DNA of 47,827 nt from Deltaproteobacteria bacterium. Lineage in GTDB: Bacteria; Bdellovibrionota_C; UBA2361; OMII01. Below the pieces are notes generated by a model. It saw only the letters and a list, made by a program, of their open reading frames with translations. It searched no databases and was not told the DNA's origin. A program made the position numbers and the translations under genes. The stretch spans positions 1-47,827 of the forward strand of contig CANIHJ010000002.1 of the NCBI GenBank assembly GCA_947467385.1, read 5' to 3'. Below, in pieces: positions 8,399 to 16,740 of the stretch. Within the stretch, counting starts at the first letter, position 1. The number at the start of each line of letters is the position of its first letter.

Positions 8399-8825
8399 CA
8401 GAAGAGGCAACCCTGGTTATGAATTTCGTGGAAGATGCCTCTTGGGCATCTCTCCGGGCGGCTTTTAGCTGTCCTAGTCGGTTAAATTGGTTATCCTTCG
8501 GTTTCTCAAAGTGCAGGCAGCTGGCAGATTTCATGCGCTCCTGTGGCTCCTTTCCCCTTTCGTCTTTATTGCTTGCCCGATATCGCTTGCCCGATATTGG
8601 AGTTTGTAGGGCTGCAGGCCTAAGCAAAACGAGGGGTGAGGCTTGTTTGAAAGAGCAAGGGTCCCTAACTGACGACTAGGTAATTTTTTTCGCAAAGGAT
8701 TGAAGGAGTCAATCCGAAGCACCACACCATTTACCCAGATATCAAGCCACTCAGATATCAGGCCGTTCGGCCACCCACTAACGCAATAAGATAATTTTAA
8801 TCGTCTAACTACCAGAGTTACACAC
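8399..8825 (+). promoter_or_regulatory. Long repeat- and hairpin-bearing region upstream of rho
   Basis: This 427-base stretch has no convincing gene. It holds a hairpin AGATGCC/GGCATCT (8433-8451) soon after tsaB and a 13-base direct repeat (8571-8597). A perfect hairpin, GGATTGA/TCAATCC (8697-8715), carries AGGAG in its loop. A second near-repeat, CAGATATCA(A/G)GCC, occurs at 8736 and 8752, followed by GGCCG/CGGCC (8761-8772). A possible -10 element GATAAT lies at 8790-8795 with no good -35. Rho genes are often autoregulated in the leader, which could explain this; that is inference. Confidence 0.45.
8571..8597. repeat. 13-bp tandem direct repeat in the rho upstream region
   Basis: GCTTGCCCGATAT occurs at 8571-8583 and again at 8585-8597, one base apart. 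The copies are identical. They could be a paired protein-binding site or a small slippage duplication. Confidence 0.7.
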
Positions 8826-10079
8826 ATGAACCTTAATGAACTAAAGCGCCTCACCTCTGAAGAGCTCGTAAAGATCGCTGCAGACATGGACATCGAGGGC
8901 GCGAACACTAAGCGCCGCCAGGACCTCATCCCGGCAATCCTTCGCGCGCAGTCTGAGTCAAACGGAAGCATCTACGCCGGCGGCGTGCTTGAGCTCCTTC
9001 CTGACGGCTTCGGGTTCCTGCGCTCGCCTGATTATAACTACCTGCCGGGAACTGACGACGTGTACGTCTCGCCTGCGCAGATTCGGCGCTTCGGCCTTAA
9101 GACCGGCGACATCATCGAGGGCCAAATCCGCCCGCCGCGCGAGAAGGAGGGTGAGCGCTACTTCGCGCTCGTGAAGGTCACCTCGGTGAACTACGACTCC
9201 CCGGAGGTCCTCAAGACCAAGACCCACTTTGACAACCTGACAGCGCTGCATCCGAGCGAGCGCTTCCATCTCGACAGCCAGAAGGGTGGGCTCTCAACGC
9301 GCATCATGGACCTCTTTTGCCCGGTCGGAAAAGGCCAGCGCGCGCTGATCGTCGCACCACCGCGCACCGGAAAGACGGTCCTGCTCCAGAATATCGCCAA
9401 TGCCATCGTCGAGAACCACAAGGAGGTCGTGCTGATCGTGCTCCTGATCGACGAGCGTCCTGAGGAAGTTACGGACATGGCCCGCTCGGTGAAGGGAGAG
9501 GTCGTGAGCTCGACCTTCGATGAGCCCGCCCAGCGCCACGTGCAGGTTGCTGAGATGGTTATTGAGAAAGCTAAGCGCCTCGTTGAGCATAAGCGCGACG
9601 TGGTTATTTTGCTTGATTCAATCACGCGCCTCGCGCGCGCCTACAACACTGTGATTCCAGCCAGCGGCAAGATCCTCTCGGGAGGAGTTGACGCGAACGC
9701 GCTGCACAAGCCGCGAAGGTTCTTTGCTGCTGCGCGCAACGTGGAGGAGGGCGGAAGCCTTACCATTATCGGCACGGCGCTCGTTGAGACCGGAAGCCGC
9801 ATGGATGAGGTAATCTTTGAGGAGTTCAAGGGCACCGGCAACTGCGAGATCGTGCTCGATCGTAAGCTGAGCGAGCGACGCATCTACCCGGCGCTCGACC
9901 TCAAGGCATCCGGCACGCGCAAGGAAGACCTGCTACTCGATCCGGACGTGCTTCAGAAGATGTGGCTGCTGCGCAAGGTGATCAATCCGCTCAACACGGT
10001 TGAGGCGATGGAGTTCATCATGGGTCGCATCGAGAAGACCAAGAACAACAAGGAGTTCCTCGATTCAATGAAGGGCTAA
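8826..10079 (+). CDS. rho: Transcription termination factor Rho
   Basis: Hexameric RNA-dependent ATPase that ends transcription. Residues 1-45 are the Rho N-terminal helical domain ([20 protein letters not shown]). The cold-shock-like primary RNA site follows ([20 protein letters not shown]). Walker A is APPRTGKT at residues 177-184, and Walker B is [16 protein letters not shown]. The secondary-site and C-terminal motifs are complete ([26 protein letters not shown]). The 417 residues match E. coli Rho (419), with no insertion. The ATG has no strong ribosome-binding site. The 427-base upstream region suggests its own regulated transcript. Confidence 0.98.
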   Translation: MNLNELKRLTSEELVKIAADMDIEGANTKRRQDLIPAILRAQSESNGSIYAGGVLELLPDGFGFLRSPDYNYLPGTDDVYVSPAQIRRFGLKTGDIIEGQIRPPREKEGERYFALVKVTSVNYDSPEVLKTKTHFDNLTALHPSERFHLDSQKGGLSTRIMDLFCPVGKGQRALIVAPPRTGKTVLLQNIANAIVENHKEVVLIVLLIDERPEEVTDMARSVKGEVVSSTFDEPAQRHVQVAEMVIEKAKRLVEHKRDVVILLDSITRLARAYNTVIPASGKILSGGVDANALHKPRRFFAAARNVEEGGSLTIIGTALVETGSRMDEVIFEEFKGTGNCEIVLDRKLSERRIYPALDLKASGTRKEDLLLDPDVLQKMWLLRKVINPLNTVEAMEFIMGRIEKTKNNKEFLDSMKG

Positions 10080-10108
10080 CGGGCCCGCTTCGAGCGAGGA
10101 TTTTAGCG

Positions 10109-11515
10109 ATGAGTGACGAACAACGCCCCCTGAAGGTTTTGGCGGTTGACGACAGCGAGGAGGGGCTCTTTCTCCTGCAGCAGCTCCTATCCGCCAGAGG
10201 ATATGAGGTTATCACGGCGTCATCCGGGACGGAGACCCTTGAGAAGGCGTTCAGCGAGCGCCCGGACATCATCCTGCTTGATGTGGTAATGCCTGGTCCC
10301 GACGGCTACGAGGTCGCAAAGCGCCTCAAGGCGGACGACGAGCTGCGCTACACCCCGATCGTGCTCCTAACGGGCAGGGACGAGCTTAAGGACATCATCT
10401 ACGGCCTCGACCAGGGTGCCGACGATTACGTCACAAAGCCCTTTGACGCGCAGGAGCTCGTGGCGCGCGTGCACGCTGCTGTGCGCACGAGAAAGCTCTA
10501 TTCGGAGCTGCACAGCGCTAAGGTCGCAAATAGGCAGCTGCAGGTGCGGCTCAAAGAGCAGTTCGCCTTTGGGACGATTATAGGAAAGAGCCCGGCCATG
10601 ACGGAGCTTTACCAAATCATGGCCAAGGTCGTGGACTCGGACGTTCCGGTGCTCATCACCGGCGAGTCCGGCACGGGCAAGGAGATGGTTGCGATGGCGC
10701 TGCATGCCAACGGCCCGCGGCGCGACAAGGCGTTCGTGGTGCAGAACTGCTCGGCGTTCAACGAGAACTTGCTTGAGTCGGAGCTGTTCGGGCACGTCAA
10801 GGGCGCCTTCACGGGCGCTATACGTGACAAGCAGGGGCTATTTGAGGTCGCTGACCGAGGCACGTTCTTTCTTGATGAGCTTGGCGAAATGAGCCCAGCG
10901 CTGCAGGTAAAGCTTCTGCGGGTTCTGCAGGACGGCACGTTTATGCCGGTCGGCGGCACGAAGCTTAAGAAGGTAGACGTTCGCATCATCGCGGCAACGA
11001 ACAGAAACCTCGAGGAGATGGTAAAGAAGGGCACCTTCCGAGAGGATCTTTACTATCGCCTCAACGTCGTGAACCTTTCGCTGCCGCCGCTTCGAGAGCG
11101 CACGGGGGACATCCCGATCCTTGTGGAGTTTTTCCTCTCAAAGTTCGCCGACAAGAGCGGCAAGCCGCGCAAGACGATCGCGAAGGATGCCGTTTTTGCG
11201 CTTGAGAGCTACGCCTGGCCCGGAAACATTCGCCAGCTTGAGAATGAGCTGCAGCGCGCACAGGTGATGAGCGGCAGCGAGCCGGTCATCGCCCGCAGCT
11301 GCCTGTCGCCGTCGATCTTAAGTGTCTCAGAGGCGGGGGAGGGGCCGGCCGTAGAGCGAACGGGCGCCCTCAAGGAAGCGCTTGAGTCGATTGAGCGCCA
11401 GATGATCGTCGATGCGCTCAAGCGCACCGGCGGCAACAAGAGCGAGGCGGCGCGCCAGCTCGGCATCTCGCGGTCAAACTTGATCGCGAAGGCACAGAGT
11501 TTTGGGCTTGAGTAA
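10109..11515 (+). CDS. Sigma-54-dependent response regulator (NtrC family)
   Basis: Three-part activator. An N-terminal receiver covers about residues 8-125, with Asp58 as phospho-acceptor in ILLDVVMPG, an early acidic VDDSEE and a late VTKPFD lysine. An AAA+ domain follows (about 150-385), with Walker A GESGTGKE at 185-192, the sigma-54 contact loop GAFTGA at 232-237 and Walker B GTFFLDELGEM. The C-terminus is a Fis-type helix-turn-helix (GGNKSEAARQLGISRSNL). The 468 residues are standard. The intact GAFTGA loop says it drives sigma-54 promoters. No histidine kinase gene is adjacent, so its signal is unknown. It lies 29 bases after rho. Confidence 0.94.
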   Translation: MSDEQRPLKVLAVDDSEEGLFLLQQLLSARGYEVITASSGTETLEKAFSERPDIILLDVVMPGPDGYEVAKRLKADDELRYTPIVLLTGRDELKDIIYGLDQGADDYVTKPFDAQELVARVHAAVRTRKLYSELHSAKVANRQLQVRLKEQFAFGTIIGKSPAMTELYQIMAKVVDSDVPVLITGESGTGKEMVAMALHANGPRRDKAFVVQNCSAFNENLLESELFGHVKGAFTGAIRDKQGLFEVADRGTFFLDELGEMSPALQVKLLRVLQDGTFMPVGGTKLKKVDVRIIAATNRNLEEMVKKGTFREDLYYRLNVVNLSLPPLRERTGDIPILVEFFLSKFADKSGKPRKTIAKDAVFALESYAWPGNIRQLENELQRAQVMSGSEPVIARSCLSPSILSVSEAGEGPAVERTGALKEALESIERQMIVDALKRTGGNKSEAARQLGISRSNLIAKAQSFGLE

Positions 11516-11528
11516 CGCAGGATAACTT

Positions 11529-11888
11529 ATGGGCGCCCGAGCCGTGCTTGTTTCCTCGGATCTCTTCTTCATCTCGAAGATTAAGGAGGCCGCAGCTAGC
11601 TGCAGCAAGGAGATCATCGTGGCACGATCGCAGGCGGTGCTCGATCAGGCGCGCCTCACTATCGGGCTCTCGGGCCTTTTGATTGTTGACCTAGAAAAGG
11701 CCCCGATCGCGCTTGAAACCCTTGCTACGGCGGCCAAGGAGCTTATGTCTCAGGACTGGATGGTGGTTAGTTTTTTCTCGCATGTGCATGTAGATACTGC
11801 GGAAAAAGCCAATCATATGGGACTGGGCGAAGTTATGCCCCGCTCCAAGTTTGTTAGGGTATTGCCGGAACTTCTGGCTGCCCTGTAG
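11529..11888 (+). CDS. Stand-alone receiver-like protein
   Basis: A 119-residue protein that looks like a single response-regulator receiver. It begins ARAVLVSSDLFF; the central strand GLLIVDLEKAP carries an Asp where the phospho-acceptor would be; VVSFFSHV could supply the switch Ser; and PRSKFV could supply the conserved Lys. The N-terminal acidic pair is reduced to one Asp, so it is degenerate or a non-canonical receiver. It starts 13 bases after the NtrC-like gene and probably shares its transcript. A protein-interaction or adapter role is inference. Confidence 0.7.
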   Translation: MGARAVLVSSDLFFISKIKEAAASCSKEIIVARSQAVLDQARLTIGLSGLLIVDLEKAPIALETLATAAKELMSQDWMVVSFFSHVHVDTAEKANHMGLGEVMPRSKFVRVLPELLAAL

Positions 11889-11897
11889 AATTTTGGC

Positions 11898-12110
11898 ATG
11901 AATCGCAGCGCAGCACACAATTCCGTTAAAGAGTCCCACATAGTTCCTTTTTCGGTTCGCGCGCTCGTTATTGTCATCTCTGTGGCCCTCATGACGGGCT
12001 TAACGGTCGGCTACATCCTCGATCAGCGGGTGCAGTACGCTGCTCCGCGGCTCCTTTCTCCCGATGTCGAGCGCGCTCAGCTTGATGTCTCCAAACTATC
12101 GCAGCCTTAG
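11898..12110 (+). CDS. Small single-pass membrane protein, unknown
   Basis: A 70-residue protein with one strong hydrophobic segment (about residues 22-45), a polar N-terminus and a C-terminal tail of about 25 residues. I recognise no family. It begins 9 bases after the receiver-like gene, in line with an operon. The composition and clean membrane segment favour a real gene, though the ribosome-binding site is weak. A short GCGGC/GCCGC hairpin covers and follows the stop codon. Confidence 0.55.
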   Translation: MNRSAAHNSVKESHIVPFSVRALVIVISVALMTGLTVGYILDQRVQYAAPRLLSPDVERAQLDVSKLSQP

Positions 12111-12356
12111 CGGCAGCGCCGCATCAGGTGCATTTTTGGGGCTCGGCGCGGGTGCCGGAATCTTGGCTCATTTCAGCCGCCGCAACTGCGTTTGATCGCT
12201 AGTGTTTTCAGGCAGTTTTGTGGCTGTTGCTCCGCAGAAGTTTTTCTTGCTGAGCCCGCCTCCTTTGGCCTGCAGCCGCATCCTACTTCTTACGTGGTTG
12301 AAGTGCAGGAGCGGTACAGGACACGGTTGGTCCTCTTACAGGGAGACTAATTCCAC

Positions 12357-13025
12357 ATGATGGATGCACTTTCGCAGTCCTGGCTCACAATCGCGCTTCC
12401 AATAGCCATGATCACCGGCTCGATGCTGGTGAGCAAGTTCCTCAAGCTCTCTCTCCTCGGAACGATTTTGGCGGCATGCATGCCGCTCGCGCTGCCGTTT
12501 GTCGACCTTCCTTTCTCGCAGGAGCTCACACACAGAAATCCGCACTACCTTATCGGCGCGGGATGGCTCGTCCTCATGAGCCTCGCAGTAGGCTGGGTCG
12601 TTGTGCGCCCACTGGCGTCGTCGGCGCTGCAGAATTTTGGGCTGATCAAGTGCGCCTATGTGATCCTCTTGGCCGCCGCCCTTGCGGTCGTGGGGCTTCT
12701 CCTTGGCAATCCGGTGGTTCTCAGCACGTACGTGCCGGGGTGGAAGGGAACTGCGGGTATGGTGCTTCTGTGCGCGTCGATGCTCAGCATGTCCCTGGCG
12801 CTCATTCGGTTCTTCCGGGCAGCGGTGTTTCTAGCGGTGTGGTCATTCGTGTCGCTGGTGCTCGCAAGCGAGATATTCCTGGGCAAGTTGCCGCAGCAGG
12901 TCATTCGTGAGGACATCGACAAGATCGAGGATCTCTTCCCCTCTGCCAAGGTCAACGCAATCCTTAAGAAGTATGGGGTTGAGGATGATATTCTGCGCGT
13001 TAGGGAGGTGCTGGAGGAATCCTAG
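12357..13025 (+). CDS. Multi-pass membrane protein, unknown
   Basis: A 222-residue protein with about five or six hydrophobic segments between residues 8 and 175. A charged, likely cytoplasmic C-terminal tail of about 45 residues follows (REDIDKIEDLFPSAKVNAIL...). No recognised motif. CAGGGAGAC about 9-14 bases upstream can serve as ribosome-binding site; ATG at 12357 or the next codon are both possible. A 246-base gap separates it from the previous gene, so it may have its own promoter. It converges with the sulfotransferase-like gene. Confidence 0.75.
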   Translation: MMDALSQSWLTIALPIAMITGSMLVSKFLKLSLLGTILAACMPLALPFVDLPFSQELTHRNPHYLIGAGWLVLMSLAVGWVVVRPLASSALQNFGLIKCAYVILLAAALAVVGLLLGNPVVLSTYVPGWKGTAGMVLLCASMLSMSLALIRFFRAAVFLAVWSFVSLVLASEIFLGKLPQQVIREDIDKIEDLFPSAKVNAILKKYGVEDDILRVREVLEES

Positions 13026-13028
13026 CCT

Positions 13029-13070
13029 GGGCATACTGTCGCCGTGAGGACCATGCCCCTGTTCTGGGCA
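13029..13070. terminator. Competing hairpins between convergent genes
   Basis: GGGCAT (13029-13034) can pair with ATGCCC (13053-13058). Alternatively TGCCC (13054-13058) pairs with GGGCA (13066-13070). They sit between two converging genes, where a shared terminator is expected, but no T-tract follows on either strand. Support is structural only. Confidence 0.3.
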
Positions 13071-13083
13071 CTTCCGTTCTGTC

Positions 13084-14190
13084 CTAGCGATGTCCAGCGC
13101 CTGAACGGCGAAATACTCGCCGGACGCGGCGCACGAGCGAGCCCAGGCGGGCTTCAATGCGTGCGTTGGCTTGTCGCAGCTTAGTGCTGAGGTAGCGATT
13201 CTTCCGCGAAAGCGCCCGGATTTCGGCGAACTCAAATGTTTTTCGATAGCAGACGAACGCCTCGGCGAGCGTGCGGTAGGCCTTGAAGGGGGTGTGAGTG
13301 CGTTCGAAATCGCCCGAGGCAATGCTCTCGTAGAGCGCAACCGCCTCTGTTAGGTATTTCGGGGTGCCGACTCCCCCCTGCAGCCCTGCGTTGGCCGGGA
13401 TGGCGCTCGCGTTGATTCGCTCTCGGAACGGATTGAGGCACGCCTCACAAAACGGCTCGCCTACAAACTCTAGGCAGCGCCGCACGACATCTGCCGGATT
13501 TTCCTTAATGTCCTCATACCGCACCCGAAGCACTACCGAGCTGCCGAACGCACGCTCGGCGAGAGCGCACGATCGCACCAGATGAATCCACAGGTTGTAC
13601 GATTCCTGCTCCGAATATGTTCCGCCGCCGATAGACTCGAAGTGCGCAAGCGAGCGGGCTACCTCTCGTGGATCTCGCAAAATGAAGATGAACTTGGCGT
13701 TAGGGTACATGAGGCGCAGCGCGAGGACGACGTGGCTGTTTTCAGGGGTTCCGTCTATCCAGCGGTTCTTGGGCGCTTCAGCAGAGACCTCCAGCTTAAC
13801 GTTCTGGCTCGTGGAACCGGACCGAGTCGATTCCTCTTTGGCCTGCGCAACGAGAGCCTGCCGAGAATCGAGAATAAGTTTGTCCAGAGCACAGCCAAAA
13901 TGCCGATAGTAGTCGCGGCGCGAGATTCGGGCGCTACTCAGAAACGTACGCGAGCCACGCGCTGAGCCCATCTTGTGTTGAATCGCCAGGTCGACCGACA
14001 TGCGCGAGATGAAATTCGTCTCCTCAAGGGGAAATATGTTGGGGTGCTGGCCGATGGCCCAGGTGGTCGCGCTGGTGGCTGATCGGTAGGATCCGATAAC
14101 AAAGATTGGGGCGGAGCTGACCATACAAGCAGTTTTATAGCCACTCTGCGGCCAGTTCTCAACCAGACCGGGCCCCGCGTCTTGAGTCAC
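13084..14190 (-). CDS. Sulfotransferase-family protein
   Basis: A PAPS-type sulfotransferase fold. The 5'-phosphosulfate loop reads FVIGSYRSATSATTWAIGQH near the N-terminus, and the 3'-phosphate motif is FILRDPREVARSL with a Ser following. The DGTPEN segment also fits the family. The substrate is unknown; surface sugars or lipids are plausible, since LPS genes are nearby, but that is inference. GTG at 14190 gives 368 residues and has GGAAGG about 11 bases upstream. ATG at 14124 gives 346 residues, starting just before the core strand, without a clear ribosome-binding site. The C-terminal 80 residues are basic. Confidence 0.82.
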   Translation of the reverse strand: MTQDAGPGLVENWPQSGYKTACMVSSAPIFVIGSYRSATSATTWAIGQHPNIFPLEETNFISRMSVDLAIQHKMGSARGSRTFLSSARISRRDYYRHFGCALDKLILDSRQALVAQAKEESTRSGSTSQNVKLEVSAEAPKNRWIDGTPENSHVVLALRLMYPNAKFIFILRDPREVARSLAHFESIGGGTYSEQESYNLWIHLVRSCALAERAFGSSVVLRVRYEDIKENPADVVRRCLEFVGEPFCEACLNPFRERINASAIPANAGLQGGVGTPKYLTEAVALYESIASGDFERTHTPFKAYRTLAEAFVCYRKTFEFAEIRALSRKNRYLSTKLRQANARIEARLGSLVRRVRRVFRRSGAGHR

Positions 14191-14250
14191 GGCTATTGTG
14201 CCCTTCCGGCCGATCGTTTTGTTGCATTTGTTGCGAAGCTGAGGGTGGGG

Positions 14251-14550
14251 CTACTCGCTTTTGCGCCGGGATCGCCATTCAAACATGAGAATACCCCCCG
14301 CAACCGCAAGGAAGCCCATCCCCCCGAGCTTAACGAGCTGGTAGAAATCCGCCCGCGAGCGCAGGCGTTTGAGGTGCAGGGTGTCCTTGTAGGTAGGGTC
14401 CTTAATGGCTGCCGAGAGTGTCGTAAACTCGGTATCGTAATAGTTGTAGCGGCTGAGCCCGACGGCGAAGTTTCCAACTCCCAGCAGGATGAGCATGAGG
14501 GCACTTGCGCGGTAGGCGGTCAATTTTTTGGGGGCGGGCATGTCCTGCAT
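14251..14550 (-). CDS. Small two-pass membrane protein, unknown
   Basis: A 99-residue protein with two hydrophobic segments (about residues 16-33 and 75-91) separated by a polar loop rich in Tyr, Lys and Arg. The last residues are basic. No family recognised. The clear membrane pattern favours this strand over the overlapping + strand frame. The start may be ATG at 14550 or 14541. It precedes the sulfotransferase-like gene on the same strand by 60 bases, so the two may be co-transcribed. Confidence 0.7.
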   Translation of the reverse strand: MQDMPAPKKLTAYRASALMLILLGVGNFAVGLSRYNYYDTEFTTLSAAIKDPTYKDTLHLKRLRSRADFYQLVKLGGMGFLAVAGGILMFEWRSRRKSE

Positions 14551-14630
14551 GCTACCCTATGCCGGTTGGATGGAAAGCCTGATTAGAAAGGCTCTGGCTT
14601 AAACTGGGGTTTGATTGCTAGAAAACGGGT

Positions 14631-15029
14631 ATGGCCGAAAAGGGGACAAAAAAGGGCGCAGACGGATGGGTGCAGGGCAAGAGCCTGCTGGTGACGGTCG
14701 TGGCGGTGGTCGTTTCGCTGGTCGCTGGCTTCCTGGTATGCCGGCTAGTGCCCCTCTACTACTACTATTTTGATCTCCAGAACCACATGCGCCGGGCGAT
14801 AGCTTCGGCGGCCATCGAGACCGACGAAGAGATACGAAGGTCTCTTATGTCGGTCATACGCCGCCACGGCATTAGCTGTGGAGAGAGGGATCTGCAGGTC
14901 GCCCGCGACGGTGATACAATAATGGTCTCTCTTCATTATACTGAGGGCTTGCGGGTCTCCCTATTTGGGAAGGAGATTACCCTTCGAAGCCTCGATTTTG
15001 ATGCGTCCGCCAAGGGCAAGATAAGGTAA
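14631..15029 (+). CDS. Single-pass membrane protein, unknown
   Basis: A 132-residue protein: Lys/Gly-rich N-terminus, one long hydrophobic segment (about residues 19-46), then a soluble domain of about 85 residues. The domain could resemble the extracytoplasmic part of DUF4845-type proteins (short helices, then a beta-rich DTIMVSLHYTEGLRVSLFGK), but I would not assign it. It is divergent from the small - strand membrane gene. It ends 19 bases before pyrR and so may share its transcript. Confidence 0.7.
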   Translation: MAEKGTKKGADGWVQGKSLLVTVVAVVVSLVAGFLVCRLVPLYYYYFDLQNHMRRAIASAAIETDEEIRRSLMSVIRRHGISCGERDLQVARDGDTIMVSLHYTEGLRVSLFGKEITLRSLDFDASAKGKIR

Positions 15030-15048
15030 TTTGCGAGAAGGAAGCCGT

Positions 15049-15618
15049 ATGAACAAACAGTACAAGCCGGTACCCCGTGAGTGGCAGCTGGTAATGGACG
15101 AGGACACGATCGCCCGTGCCATCTCCCGCATGAGCTTTGAGATCGTCGAAAAGGATCGGGACCTCAAGAACCTCGCCATCGTGGGTATTCGCACGGGTGG
15201 CGAGTACCTCGGTAAGCGGCTCCAGGAGGAGATTCAGCGCATTGAGAAGATCGAGGTTGCGTACGGCGTTATCGACATCACGCTGTACCGGGACGATCTT
15301 TCGAGCACGCAGTCTCAGCCTACGCTGCGCGGCACGGACCTGCCGTTTAGGATAGCTGGTTCGCGCATCGTGCTTGTGGATGACGTGCTCTTCACGGGCC
15401 GCACGATTCGCTCAGCGCTGGACGCGATTATCGACTTCGGACGGCCGCGCCGCGTTGAGCTGGCGGCGCTCGTCGACCGGGGGTACCGCGAGCTTCCTAT
15501 CCAAGCCGATTATGTCGGAAGGGTGGTTCCGAGTCAGCGTTCGCAGCTTGTGCGCGTGCGCTTGAGCGAGATGGGGTACCGCGACGGGGCATACCTTATT
15601 GAGCGGGAAGACCGCTAG
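15049..15618 (+). CDS. pyrR: Pyrimidine operon regulator / uracil phosphoribosyltransferase PyrR
   Basis: PyrR binds pyr mRNA when UMP is high and usually retains uracil phosphoribosyltransferase activity. The PRPP-binding loop RIVLVDDVLFTGRTIRSALD is intact near residues 104-123, and VGIRTGGEYLGKRL is the typical early loop. ATG at 15049 (MNKQYKPV) gives 189 residues with a GAAGGAAG ribosome-binding site. An in-frame TTG at 15031 is less likely. It heads pyrR-pyrB-pyrC-carA-carB, so its job here is almost surely regulation of UMP synthesis. See the possible RNA target at its own stop codon. Confidence 0.95.
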   Translation: MNKQYKPVPREWQLVMDEDTIARAISRMSFEIVEKDRDLKNLAIVGIRTGGEYLGKRLQEEIQRIEKIEVAYGVIDITLYRDDLSSTQSQPTLRGTDLPFRIAGSRIVLVDDVLFTGRTIRSALDAIIDFGRPRRVELAALVDRGYRELPIQADYVGRVVPSQRSQLVRVRLSEMGYRDGAYLIEREDR

Positions 15619-15698
15619 GAGAGGCTCCTTTCGGGGGCCCGTGCCCGTTCTGAATCGTGCCTAAACGCCGTTGGCACTCCAGCCCGGGCAGGGGGCCC
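15616..15698 (+). promoter_or_regulatory. pyrR-pyrB leader with PyrR-loop-like motif and large hairpin
   Basis: Right at the pyrR stop, GGAGAGGCTCC (15618-15628) contains GAGAGGCT. This matches the conserved GNGAGGYU half of the PyrR-binding loop known from Bacillus; the upstream half of that consensus is poorly matched. Downstream, GGGCCC plus TGCCCG (15635-15647) faces CGGGCA plus GGGGGCCC (15685-15698). The inner hairpin GTGCC/GGCAC (15657-15677) sits between the arms. No T-tract follows, so a classic terminator is not evident. Confidence 0.4.
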
Positions 15699-15777
15699 AA
15701 AAAAGCTCTCGTGAGCCCAAGTTTTGGGATGCCAAACCCTTGTAAAGTTTCGGCTCCCGTTGTTTACTTTCCACTCG

Positions 15778-16740
15778 ATGGTCGACCACTTGTTGGGAAT
15801 TGAAGGGCTTTCGAAGAGTGAAATAAATCGGTACCTCGACACAGCACATTCATTTGTGGAGGTATCGGAGCGGGACATTAAAAAAGTCCCAACCCTTCGC
15901 GGAAAAACGGTCGTCAACATCTTCTTCGAGCCATCCACTCGCACCCTTGCCAGCTTCGACATTGCAGGAAAGCGCCTCTCGGCGGACACCATTAACGTCA
16001 GCGCCAGCTCAAGCTCCGTCAAGAAGGGCGAGACACTGCTCGACACGGTGCGCACCCTTGAGTCGATGAATCCAGACATCCTTGTCATGCGGCACTCAGA
16101 GAGCGGCGCGCCGCACTTCGCAGCGCGCTATCTCTCTCGGGCGTCAGTCGTGAACGCCGGAGACGGCGCGCACGAGCATCCGACCCAGGCGCTGCTCGAT
16201 CTTCTCACGTTGCGGCAGCACTTCGCCGAGAAGGGGCGTGGCATAGAGGGGCTTAAGGTGGGGTTCGTTGGCGATGTTCGGCACTCGCGCGTCGCGCGCA
16301 GCAATGTCTGGGCTCACATCGCGCTCGGTAATGAGGTTCGCCTGATCGGGCCCTCGACGCTTGTGCCGCCGGACTTCGTCGCAAGCTTCGGCAGCAAGAG
16401 CGTCCGGGTCGTGCATAATCTCTCAGAGGGGCTCGACGGACTCGATGTTGTCGTCGCCCTGCGCATGCAGCTTGAGCGCCAAGACGAGCACTTCATTCCT
16501 AACCTCGACGAATATAGCAAGGAGTACTGCGTGTCCGAGCCGATTCTGGCGCGCTGCTGCCCGGGTAGCGTTGTCTTGCATCCCGGCCCTATGAATCGGG
16601 GCACTGAGATCTCAGGCGACGTTGCGGATGGGCCCCGTTCCCTCATCCGCCGCCAGGTAAACAACGGAGTGGCGGTGCGTATGGCCGTGCTCTATCTGCT
16701 GGCGCGAACAGCAGAGCCGCATGAGGAGCTAGAGCGATGA
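15778..16740 (+). CDS. pyrB: Aspartate carbamoyltransferase catalytic subunit
   Basis: Condenses carbamoyl phosphate and aspartate in the first committed step of pyrimidine synthesis. The carbamoyl-phosphate site [19 protein letters not shown] is intact, followed by [11 protein letters not shown], the MRHSESGAP segment, and [11 protein letters not shown]. The C-terminal aspartate domain includes [12 protein letters not shown] and [14 protein letters not shown] at 15778 gives 320 residues, the family norm; an open extension back to 15724 has no family match. No pyrI regulatory gene is present, consistent with PyrR-type control. It overlaps pyrC by ATGA. Confidence 0.97.
   Translation: MVDHLLGIEGLSKSEINRYLDTAHSFVEVSERDIKKVPTLRGKTVVNIFFEPSTRTLASFDIAGKRLSADTINVSASSSSVKKGETLLDTVRTLESMNPDILVMRHSESGAPHFAARYLSRASVVNAGDGAHEHPTQALLDLLTLRQHFAEKGRGIEGLKVGFVGDVRHSRVARSNVWAHIALGNEVRLIGPSTLVPPDFVASFGSKSVRVVHNLSEGLDGLDVVVALRMQLERQDEHFIPNLDEYSKEYCVSEPILARCCPGSVVLHPGPMNRGTEISGDVADGPRSLIRRQVNNGVAVRMAVLYLLARTAEPHEELER

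Noticed and set aside
8395-8679. 94-residue frame after tsaB starting with TTG
   Set aside because: Composition rich in Ser, Arg, Leu and Cys without domain-like pattern, no ribosome-binding site, and it runs over repeats and a hairpin.
13582-13965. 127-residue + strand frame within the sulfotransferase-like gene
   Set aside because: Antisense shadow of a protein with intact family motifs; arginine-rich and featureless.
14182-14586. 134-residue frame on the + strand
   Set aside because: It is antisense to a clear two-helix membrane protein on the - strand and has no ribosome-binding site or recognisable pattern.
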